In this document: in pieces, positions 1 through 5,374 of the stretch | How the letters are laid out: each line of letters opens with the position of its first letter | Position numbering within the stretch: the stretch's first letter is position 1 | Origin: Lachnospiraceae bacterium | GTDB lineage: Bacteria > Bacillota > Clostridia > Lachnospirales > Lachnospiraceae | DNA length: 5,374 nucleotides | Reading direction: 5' to 3' | Assembly (NCBI GenBank): GCA_009774235.1 | Contig: VSNJ01000224.1 | Coordinates: 1-5,374 of the forward strand | Translations under genes and position numbers: made by a program | The notes under the pieces: model-generated | Databases searched by the model: none | What the model was told of the DNA's origin: nothing | The model's input: only the letters and a program-made list of their open reading frames with translations

Positions 1-2517
1 GTTACAGCATGTCCAGTTATTATTATTGTTTTATTTGTACGTGGTATTATGTACAGGCTGCCTAAAAAATACAGGTATATTATATGGCTTGTTGTTGGAA
101 TACGTTTAATCTGCCCAGTTGCTGTTTCTTCACGGATTAGTTTATTTAATATAATAGATACAAGTTTTATTGGAACAGGAGTTAATAAGACAAATATAAT
201 ATCTTATTATGGGCAGCCTGGCAGGCAGTTTTCTAGTAACAATACAGACAGTAAAGTGCCAGAAGATAATACTGGCATTCCAATAAAACAAGCTGGAAAA
301 GAGAATACAAATATACAGCCAGGCAAGGAAATTACTGGAAATATATCTGTACCAGAAAATAATACAAGGACAGCAGAAAGCAAAAAACAGATAAATCCTG
401 TTGTTAAATATAGTACATTTATATGGCTTGCAGGTATTGTGTTTATTGTATTATGGAATTTTTATATGCTTTTTGTTATGGAAAGGCATCTTGAAAGGGC
501 AGTACGGCTTAAAGATAATATTTATGAATGTGAAAATATTCCTTCACCATTTGTTATTGGAATTTGGCATCCAAGAATATATATTCCTTTCCAGTTAAGG
601 AAAGAGGAGCAGGAGTATATATTAAAACATGAGAAATATCATATAAAACGCAGGGATTATATTATTAAACCTGTTGCATTTTTACTGGTTTGTATTTATT
701 GGTTCAATCCTTTGGTATGGTTATCATATTTTTTAATGGTGAGAGATATGGAAATGAGTTGTGATGAGTATGTATTACAAGATATGGGTACAGGGATATG
801 TAAAGATTACAGCATGTCGTTATTAGGATTTGCCACAAATAAAAGGAGAAACACAGCAGGGCTTTTATCTTTTGGCGAAACAGATACAAGGAAGAGAGTG
901 TTAAATGTGTTAAATTTTAAAAAACATGGGAAATGGATTGGTTTTTTTGCAGTAATATTAATTATGGCATCAGGAGCAGTATGCCTGACAAATGCTTATG
1001 ATAAAGAAGATATAAAAAATAATGGTAAAAAAATAGAAGAAAATAAAAATAGTGGAAAAGTGGAAGGAGAGGATAACAAGGAATATGGGGATATAGTAGC
1101 AAATGAAACTATTAATGGATATAATGTACAGATTGTACATATAGCAGATAGTAATACTTCTGTAGTTGATGGGTATTATAGTGGGGAATTTGTAATAAGG
1201 ACTTATAAAGAAAATGTAAAATATGCAGAGTATATGCTGGAGTTTGGAAACCAGGATATTTATTATCCAAAAGAAGGATTCAGACTGTCTGTTAAGGATT
1301 ATGACGGGGATAGCAATAAAGATGACTTTGTACTGGGACAGGGACAGACAGCGGTGCCAATGCTTGGAAATTTTATGAATTACCAGGTTTTTACAATAGA
1401 TGATGATGGAAGTATTGTAAGATATGCTCTTTCTACAGAAGATGGAAAGAATATTTATACAATTCCAGGTGAATATTCTCCTGCTTTTAAATGTAAAAAT
1501 GGGGAAATAATATACCAAGGTTTAACAGAGGAAGGTGTAAAAAAGCAGTATGCCAATGTTGTACGTATAATACCAGTTAATGATGCGGGAGCAGATGCAC
1601 AGCCTATGCGTAGTTTGATGGAGGCTGTGGAAAATACTATGCCAGGTTATGTTGTAGATGAATTGCATAAAAAAGGATTTTGGAGACTGTCAAGTGATGG
1701 GTATTTATTAGGAAATGGGAAAAGTAATAATGACATTACCCTGCGTCTGGATTTTTCCTTTTCAAGGGATAAACTTGTACAATATATAAGCAAAGAATAT
1801 GGTTTTGTAGATAGCATGCCAGATGACAGGATAAATAAAAACCAGGCAAAAGAGCTGGTGGCAGAATTTGAACGGGCATTTCTTAGCAGGAAAGTTAATA
1901 AAAACAATATTGAAATATATAATGGATATAATACATATAAGGAAAAAGATTATGCTGCATTTATTGATGAATATGGCAATACTTTTCTGGTACACTTGTT
2001 AAAAAATATGGTTATAAAGTATGATGCTGGGGAAAAGTTGCTAGAACCTGGACAGAAACAAAGTAGAGAATTTTATTTTGAGGATATTGATGTTACAATA
2101 AAACTTCCAGAAAATGAAAACTGGATACAAAATCCTATGGCTTCTGCTGGCAAAGACAGTGGAATTGTCACATATTATGATTGTATTACAGAAACAGAAG
2201 TTAAACTGGATTTTGGGAAAAAGCCACAAAAGGATATTGAAAAATGGTCTGGTTCTGTTCCTTATGAAAATGAATATTGGTCTTTCTTCGGAGGTAAAGA
2301 AAAACTTATCAAAGTCCAGTTTTATAAACTTTATAAAAGAAAAGCTATAACAACAACATTGCTTTCCTGGAAATATAATAAAATATATTTTTATATGTAT
2401 ACGGATTTTATAGATATGTCTAATGGAGAAACCAATAACCTTGAATGGCAGGTATTAGCAAAAACAGCAGCTTATATTGCAGAAAACTTGTGTAGTTTAC
2501 CTGCATCTGATAATTAA
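1..2517 (+). CDS. M56 family (BlaR1-like) membrane metallopeptidase with a large unrecognised C-terminal domain; 5' end outside window
   Basis: This is probably a signal-transducing membrane zinc protease of the BlaR1/MecR1 type, which senses an extracellular cue and cuts a cytoplasmic BlaI-type repressor. The frame is open from base 1; the 16 codons before the ATG at 49 encode a hydrophobic stretch (VTACPVIIIVLFVRG) matching the first membrane helix of M56 proteins, so the true start is probably about 10-15 codons upstream. Numbering from the ATG at 49, hydrophobic segments lie at about 9-27, 121-144, 207-231 and 296-316. The zinc motif HEKYH is at 194-198 (bases 628-642), followed by E235 and C238-D239-E240 (MEMSCDE), as in the family. 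The SPFVIGIWHPRIYIP block (166-180) is also typical. Residues 317-822 follow a charged linker and lack a recognisable STxK penicillin-binding motif, so the ligand is unknown. A repressor gene would be expected just upstream. The family call is firm; the signal and target are inferred. Confidence 0.9.
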   Translation, partial: VTACPVIIIVLFVRGIMYRLPKKYRYIIWLVVGIRLICPVAVSSRISLFNIIDTSFIGTGVNKTNIISYYGQPGRQFSSNNTDSKVPEDNTGIPIKQAGKENTNIQPGKEITGNISVPENNTRTAESKKQINPVVKYSTFIWLAGIVFIVLWNFYMLFVMERHLERAVRLKDNIYECENIPSPFVIGIWHPRIYIPFQLRKEEQEYILKHEKYHIKRRDYIIKPVAFLLVCIYWFNPLVWLSYFLMVRDMEMSCDEYVLQDMGTGICKDYSMSLLGFATNKRRNTAGLLSFGETDTRKRVLNVLNFKKHGKWIGFFAVILIMASGAVCLTNAYDKEDIKNNGKKIEENKNSGKVEGEDNKEYGDIVANETINGYNVQIVHIADSNTSVVDGYYSGEFVIRTYKENVKYAEYMLEFGNQDIYYPKEGFRLSVKDYDGDSNKDDFVLGQGQTAVPMLGNFMNYQVFTIDDDGSIVRYALSTEDGKNIYTIPGEYSPAFKCKNGEIIYQGLTEEGVKKQYANVVRIIPVNDAGADAQPMRSLMEAVENTMPGYVVDELHKKGFWRLSSDGYLLGNGKSNNDITLRLDFSFSRDKLVQYISKEYGFVDSMPDDRINKNQAKELVAEFERAFLSRKVNKNNIEIYNGYNTYKEKDYAAFIDEYGNTFLVHLLKNMVIKYDAGEKLLEPGQKQSREFYFEDIDVTIKLPENENWIQNPMASAGKDSGIVTYYDCITETEVKLDFGKKPQKDIEKWSGSVPYENEYWSFFGGKEKLIKVQFYKLYKRKAITTTLLSWKYNKIYFYMYTDFIDMSNGETNNLEWQVLAKTAAYIAENLCSLPASDN

Positions 2518-2715
2518 GGCATAAAGTTTAATATTTTTATTTTATAGATTTTTATATGTTATATATGTGGATATAAAGCAATTTACATGTCCAAGTAAAT
2601 ATTTTCTATCCAGAAGCACCATTCTGCTGTGTTGTAGTCTTATTTAGTTAAGTATAATTTCTGTAAATGGCAGATGGTGTTTGAAAATAAAATACTTGTG
2701 TACTAAAAAATGGGG

Positions 2716-2833
2716 AGACTGCCCGGAAACTAAAAACCGGGCAGTCCGGACCACAAAATATAATAACAGGTAATATGAACAACAACGAGATGATGTGGGC
2801 TGGAAATTTAAAAAAGGAGTTTCCGGACAGTCT
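2716..2833. mobile_element. Candidate MITE-like element, 118 bp, with 16-bp terminal inverted repeats
   Basis: The left end AGACTGCCCGGAAACT (2716-2731) and the right end AGTTTCCGGACAGTCT (2818-2833) are reverse complements at 15 of 16 positions. The sequence just outside each end is GGGG (2712-2715 and 2834-2837), which could be a 4-bp target duplication. The element is much too small for a transposase and holds no convincing gene. Its GC-rich ends stand out from the very AT-rich surroundings. Short size, terminal repeats and flanking direct repeats together suggest a non-autonomous insertion, but I do not recognise the ends as any named IS family. It could instead be an intergenic palindromic repeat or structured RNA. 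A single copy in this window cannot decide. Confidence 0.45.
2717..2746. repeat. Perfect 10-bp hairpin inside the left end of the element
   Basis: GACTGCCCGG (2717-2726) and CCGGGCAGTC (2737-2746) are exact reverse complements around a 10-base A-rich loop. The stem is GC-rich and would be stable in RNA. Read on the plus strand no T-run follows, so it is not a normal terminator for the M56 gene. Read on the minus strand the stem is followed by TCCCCA and then six T (2705-2710), which makes a weak, badly spaced terminator possible for transcripts coming from the tRNA side. Confidence 0.6.
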
Positions 2834-2902
2834 GGGGAGCTTAAAGAAACACAACTTTGACTTTATGTTTTAATGTAGTATAATAGAATAAAATAAAATA
2901 AA

Positions 2903-2975
2903 AGCTCCCAAGGGGATTCGAACCCCTGACCTACGTATTACGAATACGCCGCTCTGCCAGCTGAGCCATGGAAGC
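2903..2975 (-). tRNA. tRNA-Thr (anticodon CGU)
   Basis: A full 73-base cloverleaf reads on the minus strand. The acceptor arm GCTTCCA (2975-2969) pairs with TGGGAGC (2910-2904), including one G-U pair, and is followed by discriminator T at 2903. The D-stem is GCTC/GAGC with loop AGCTGGCA. The anticodon stem GCGTA/TACGT holds the loop TTCGTAA, giving anticodon CGT (2942-2940), which reads ACG threonine codons. The variable loop is AGGTC. The T-arm is AGGGG-TTCGAAT-CCCCT. CCA is not encoded; TTT follows instead, so it must be added after transcription. The trailer is T-rich (TTTTATTTTATTTTATT). It stands alone, antisense to both neighbouring protein genes. Confidence 0.97.
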
Positions 2976-2997
2976 AGAAATATAACTAACATATCAT

Positions 2998-3026
2998 AGT
3001 TTATATTGTATGAATTAATTTGTCAA
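2998..3026 (-). promoter_or_regulatory. Probable sigma-A promoter of tRNA-Thr
   Basis: On the minus strand a perfect -35 box TTGACA lies at 3026-3021. After a 17-base spacer comes TAAACT (3003-2998, four of six to TATAAT). TATAAA, with a 15-base spacer, overlaps it and is an alternative -10. Either places the start about 10-20 bases before the tRNA 5' end at 2975, as expected for a tRNA gene. The -35 is convincing; the exact -10 is not settled. Confidence 0.6.
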
Positions 3027-3048
3027 GAATGAAATTATTTTTTTAAAT
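3020..3048 (+). promoter_or_regulatory. Possible promoter of the phospholipase-like gene, overlapping the tRNA -35
   Basis: TTGTCA (3020-3025, five of six to TTGACA) is followed after 17 bases by TTAAAT (3043-3048, four of six to TATAAT) in an AT-rich tract ahead of the plus-strand gene at 3082. The -35 occupies the same bases as the tRNA -35 on the opposite strand. The match is moderate, and AT-rich DNA gives such matches readily. Confidence 0.35.
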
Positions 3049-3081
3049 ATAGGATTTGCAGTCCTGGAATGGAGGTTTATT

Positions 3082-3795
3082 ATGGCTGGAACTGTTGTAC
3101 ATCTTGTTATAGCAGATATGTTGTCACAGGAATGGCATAATACTAAAGTGGTTACACCATATGGAAGTATAAAATTAATTAACAATTATTTTATTGCAGG
3201 CAATATATGTCCAGATGGAATAATGGCACGTGATAATTATGTAAGGGATATGAAGAAACATACACATTTCCGGAATGGAATAAAGGACTGTGATTTCCAT
3301 ATACAGGAAAACCTCCAGCTTTTCAGGCATAGGCTGGATTCTTTTATGAAAGAAAACCTGGAAACTATTAAAGAAGATAATGAGAGAAGCTTGTATCTGG
3401 GTTACTGGGTACATATGCTTGCAGATGAGATGTTTATGTTGCAGATACGTCCAGAATTTCTAAAAAACATATCTGTAACAGGACTTACAGAGAAAAATAT
3501 GGAAACTTTTAAATATTTTAGTAAAGATGTAGATGCGGTTGATTTCAGGCTGGTAAATGAGTATGAGGGTACAAGGCGTATATATAATGCACTTGCCAGC
3601 ATAAATCCATATGAAATATATGGAATGGTTACAAAAGATGAACTTACAAGAAGCCGCAGGTGGATTATTGATTATTTTTTTGAAACCAAACATACTGGTA
3701 TAAAAGACCCTGTATATATTTCTTATAACAGGATGCAGGAATTTATTAGAAAAGTAGTGGAAGATATGGTTAAGATATTTTATAAAGAAATATAA
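3082..3795 (+). CDS. Zinc-dependent phospholipase C-like protein (PF00882-type), cytoplasmic
   Basis: The 237-residue product resembles the zinc-dependent phospholipase C/S1-P1 nuclease-like fold. Visible family features are H7 (VVHLVIAD), D45 (AGNICPDG), H60 and H62 (KKHTHF), and H111/D115 in GYWVHMLADEMF, then DVDAVDF at 149-155. The spacings between H7, D45, H60, H111 and D115 are close to those of Bacillus cereus PLC ligands H14, D55, H69, H118 and D122 as I recall them. No histidines match the later ligands H128 and H142. There is no signal peptide or membrane helix, unlike the secreted enzyme, so it probably acts inside the cell. The start is supported by GGAGG at 3071-3075, six bases before ATG. 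It appears monocistronic, divergent from the tRNA and convergent with gdhA. The fold assignment is fairly secure. The substrate is unknown, and phospholipase activity should not be assumed. Confidence 0.8.
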   Translation: MAGTVVHLVIADMLSQEWHNTKVVTPYGSIKLINNYFIAGNICPDGIMARDNYVRDMKKHTHFRNGIKDCDFHIQENLQLFRHRLDSFMKENLETIKEDNERSLYLGYWVHMLADEMFMLQIRPEFLKNISVTGLTEKNMETFKYFSKDVDAVDFRLVNEYEGTRRIYNALASINPYEIYGMVTKDELTRSRRWIIDYFFETKHTGIKDPVYISYNRMQEFIRKVVEDMVKIFYKEI

Positions 3796-3833
3796 AGGAC
3801 AAGTCCTTTATATTTAGAAACTCGTCCTTTATA
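3791..3833. terminator. Hairpin with a threefold TATAAAGGAC motif at the end of the phospholipase-like gene
   Basis: TATAAAGGAC (3791-3800) is followed after two bases by its exact reverse complement GTCCTTTATA (3803-3812), forming a nine-pair stem with a four-base loop. The same GTCCTTTATA recurs at 3824-3833, so the left arm can pair with either copy. The left arm overlaps the TAA stop of the plus-strand gene. Read on the minus strand, the stem is followed by TTTCTTTAT, so it may also end gdhA transcripts. The T-runs are weak in both directions. Confidence 0.5.
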
Positions 3834-3841
3834 ATATTATT

Positions 3842-3896
3842 AAAGAACACTAACAAGAATTGCAGAACAGTTCTTGCCAGAAGTAAGTTCTTTTTT
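3842..3896 (+). terminator. Nested hairpin terminator in the convergent gap before gdhA
   Basis: An inner stem CAAGAATTG (3854-3862) pairs with CAGTTCTTG (3868-3876) around CAGAA, with one G-U pair. It sits inside an outer seven-pair stem, AAAGAAC (3842-3848) with GTTCTTT (3887-3893). The outer stem runs into six T (3891-3896), giving rho-independent character on the plus strand. The T-run reaches into the gdhA stop codon. The minus strand can also form the outer stem, followed by only a short T-run, so two-way action is possible. Confidence 0.5.
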
Positions 3897-5247
3897 ATAC
3901 ACAGCCCTGTGCTTTCATTGCTTCTGCTACTTTTAAGAAGCCGGCAATATTTGCACCTGCCATATAGTTTCCAGGCATGCCGAATTCTTTTGAAGCATTA
4001 TCACATGATTTGAAAATCTGTGTCATAATGCCGTGGAGCTTAGAATCAACTTCTTCAAATGACCATGAAAGTCTTTCAGAGTTCTGGCTCATTTCAAGTG
4101 CTGATGTAGCAACACCGCCAGCGTTAGCTGCTTTTGCAGGACCATAAAGCATATTGTTCTCAAAGTATACATCAATAGCTTCAGGAGTTGAAGGCATGTT
4201 AGCACCTTCTGCTACAGCATAACATCCATTTGCTGCAAGTTTCTTTGCACTATCGCCATCAATTTCATTCTGTGTAGCACAAGGGAGTGCAATATCACAT
4301 TTAATTGTCCATATGCCGCTGCATCCTTCTGTGTATGTGGCATTGTTATGTGAGGTCCTGTCTACATATTCTTTGATACGTCCTCTTTCAACTTCTTTAA
4401 TCTGCTGTACAACAGGAAGGTCAATTCCATCTGGGTCATATATATATCCATTTGAGTCTGAAAGTGCAACTACCTTTGCACCAAGTTCAGTTGCTTTCTT
4501 TGTAGCATATATAGCAACATTTCCAGAACCAGATATAACAACAGTCTGGTCTTTAAAGCTCTTTCCATTGGCTTTAAGCATTTCATCTGTGAAATAGCAG
4601 AGACCAAAGCCTGTAGCTTCAGTACGTGCAAGAGAACCGCCATAAGACAGGCCTTTTCCTGTAAGTACGCCAGTCCATTCATTGCGGAGTCTCTTATACT
4701 GTCCAAACATAAAACCAATTTCACGTGCACCTGTTCCTATATCTCCTGCTGGAACATCACAGTCAGGACCGATATGCCTGTAAAGTTCTGTCATAAAGCT
4801 CTGGCAGAAACGCATAACTTCGCCATCACTTTTTCCTTTAGGGTCAAAATCAGAACCACCCTTGCCGCCACCAATAGGAAGTGTTGTAAGGCTGTTTTTG
4901 AAAATCTGCTCAAAACCAAGAAATTTAATAATACCACTATATACTGAAGGATGAAGCCTTAAGCCTCCTTTATATGGTCCTATAGCAGAATTAAACTGTA
5001 TACGGAAACCTCTGTTTACCTGTGTCTTGCCGTTGTCATCAACCCAAGGCACACGGAAGATAATCTGTCTTTCTGGCTCTACGATACGCTCAAAAACGCC
5101 TGCTTCTACAAGGTCAGGTCTTTTTTCAACAACTGGTTCAAGAGATACAAAAACTTCTGTTACAGCCTGGATGAACTCAGGTTCACCAGCATTTCTCTTC
5201 TTTACTGTTTCAAGTAAATCAGCTAAGTATTGATTTTTTAACGCCAT
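3895..5247 (-). CDS. gdhA: Glutamate dehydrogenase, hexameric, apparently NADP-specific (EC 1.4.1.4)
   Basis: This 450-residue enzyme interconverts 2-oxoglutarate plus ammonium and glutamate in the cytoplasm, a main route of ammonium assimilation. Length and sequence closely follow the small hexameric GDH family, such as that of Clostridium symbiosum. The substrate-binding lysine is K93 in GPYKGGLR, with K117 and catalytic K129 in LPIGGGKGGSDFDP. Catalytic D169 lies in DVPAGDIGTG, and S382 precedes EMSQNSERLSW. The Rossmann domain carries GSGNVA (240-245) and then ALSDSNG (261-267). The GSG and SDS versions match NADP-type enzymes such as E. coli GdhA better than the GFGNVA and LSGPDG of the NAD-type C. 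symbiosum enzyme, so NADP use is inferred. The ATG start is preceded by AAGGAGG (5264-5258) with a 10-base spacer. The gene has less AT-biased codons than its neighbours, as expected for high expression. No partner gene follows it. Confidence 0.97.
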   Translation of the reverse strand: MALKNQYLADLLETVKKRNAGEPEFIQAVTEVFVSLEPVVEKRPDLVEAGVFERIVEPERQIIFRVPWVDDNGKTQVNRGFRIQFNSAIGPYKGGLRLHPSVYSGIIKFLGFEQIFKNSLTTLPIGGGKGGSDFDPKGKSDGEVMRFCQSFMTELYRHIGPDCDVPAGDIGTGAREIGFMFGQYKRLRNEWTGVLTGKGLSYGGSLARTEATGFGLCYFTDEMLKANGKSFKDQTVVISGSGNVAIYATKKATELGAKVVALSDSNGYIYDPDGIDLPVVQQIKEVERGRIKEYVDRTSHNNATYTEGCSGIWTIKCDIALPCATQNEIDGDSAKKLAANGCYAVAEGANMPSTPEAIDVYFENNMLYGPAKAANAGGVATSALEMSQNSERLSWSFEEVDSKLHGIMTQIFKSCDNASKEFGMPGNYMAGANIAGFLKVAEAMKAQGCV

Positions 5248-5264
5248 TGCTAAAAAACCTCCTT

Positions 5265-5374
5265 CTATATAATAATTTTAGGACACATTATGGTGTCATT
5301 GTATGGAATTGTATAAATGTATTCCACTCATACTAGTATTACATAAAACAAATAATAATTCAATTGTTTTATGT
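5265..5374 (-). promoter_or_regulatory. gdhA leader and promoter region with several dyad symmetries
   Basis: The region upstream of the gdhA ribosome binding site is AT-rich and contains several -10-like hexamers on the minus strand (TACAAT twice, CATAAT, TAAAAT). None has a good -35 at proper spacing, so I do not pick one. Dyads present are GACAC/GTGTC (5282-5297, six-base loop), TGGAAT/ATTCCA (5304-5326) with further outer pairing GTATG/CATAC (5301-5305 and 5329-5333), the palindrome ATACTAGTAT (5330-5339), and the 11-bp inverted repeat at 5341-5374. Such a cluster suggests operators or leader structure, but no known regulator site is recognised. Confidence 0.4.
5341..5374. repeat. Perfect 11-bp inverted repeat upstream of gdhA, at the window edge
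   Basis: ACATAAAACAA (5341-5351) and TTGTTTTATGT (5364-5374) are exact reverse complements around a 12-base AT-rich spacer. The repeat ends exactly at the window edge. The next base pairs cannot be checked, so it may be longer. There is no GC-rich stem or T-run, so an operator is more likely than a terminator. It could belong to gdhA or to the next gene outside the window. Confidence 0.6.

Larger units (their letters stand above)
2518..2902. other. Gene-free AT-rich gap between the M56 gene and tRNA-Thr
   Basis: I see no convincing gene on either strand here. Bases 2518-2710 are AT-rich with only weak dyads: ATTTAC/GTAAAT at 2581-2600 and CAGAA/TTCTG at 2611-2626. The first is followed by ATTTTCT and might weakly terminate the M56 gene, but no canonical GC stem with a T-run is present. 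Bases 2716-2833 hold the inverted-repeat element described separately. Bases 2874-2902 are almost pure A and T and form the T-rich trailer of the minus-strand tRNA. Confidence 0.7.

Noticed and set aside
2..818. Repeated 12-mer TTACAGCATGTC at 2-13 and 807-818, each followed by GTTATTA-like sequence
   Set aside because: Both copies lie in coding sequence, in different reading contexts of the same gene. There is no associated boundary or symmetry, so it is probably coincidence.
970..1518. Minus-strand open frame of 182 codons opposite the M56 gene
   Set aside because: The Ile/Phe/Tyr-rich translation is the usual antisense shadow of an AT-rich, Lys/Asn/Asp-rich coding region that has a clear protein family on the plus strand.
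2581..2607. ATTTAC/GTAAAT hairpin followed by ATTTTCT as the terminator of the M56 gene
   Set aside because: The stem has only six mostly A-T pairs and the T-run is interrupted. It is too weak to call as a terminator.
2648..2854. Minus-strand open frame of 68 codons covering the inverted-repeat element
   Set aside because: It needs a TTG start, has no ribosome binding site, and its hydrophobic content follows from reading A-rich DNA on the opposite strand.
2775..2873. Small plus-strand open frame of 32 codons starting MNNNEMMWAGNLKKE
   Set aside because: It begins inside the candidate MITE and runs through its right end, with only a weak AGG four bases before the ATG and no recognised relatives. 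Most likely it is open by chance, though the lysine-rich content looks protein-like.
2903..2975. tRNA-Thr as an attachment site of an integrated element
   Set aside because: No duplicated tRNA 3' end longer than eight bases and no integrase gene are present within the window.

Overview
The window comes from a low-GC Gram-positive anaerobe, most likely a member of Clostridia and probably Lachnospiraceae. The evidence is the AT-rich intergenic DNA, strong AGGAGG-type ribosome binding sites, AGA/AGG/ATA-rich codon use, a BlaR1-like M56 membrane peptidase of the kind common in that family, and a clostridial hexameric glutamate dehydrogenase. The species cannot be named from the sequence alone.

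Layout. (1) Bases 1-2517, plus strand: a large M56/BlaR1-type membrane metallopeptidase. Its first few codons lie before the window, and its C-terminal half is a roughly 500-residue domain that does not look like the penicillin sensor of BlaR1. (2) Bases 2518-2902: a gene-free gap holding a 118-bp element bounded by near-perfect 16-bp inverted repeats and flanked by GGGG on both sides, which looks like a small non-autonomous (MITE-like) insertion. (3) Bases 2903-2975, minus strand: a complete tRNA-Thr with anticodon CGU and its own promoter. (4) Bases 3082-3795, plus strand: a cytoplasmic zinc-dependent phospholipase C-like protein that keeps only part of the classical zinc-ligand set. (5) Bases 3796-3894: a hairpin-rich convergent terminator region. 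(6) Bases 3895-5247, minus strand: gdhA, an apparently NADP-type glutamate dehydrogenase with all catalytic residues. (7) Bases 5265-5374: the gdhA leader, with several dyad symmetries including a perfect 11-bp inverted repeat at the window edge.

The genes do not form one operon. The peptidase is probably the downstream partner of a BlaI/MecI-type repressor gene lying before the window. The tRNA and the phospholipase-like gene are divergent and share a short promoter region. The phospholipase-like gene and gdhA converge on shared hairpins. gdhA is a core nitrogen-assimilation gene transcribed alone here. I see no defence system, CRISPR array, prophage or transposase. The points most worth a second look are the MITE-like element beside the tRNA, the non-beta-lactam sensor domain, the reduced zinc site, and the dyads in the terminator and gdhA leader.
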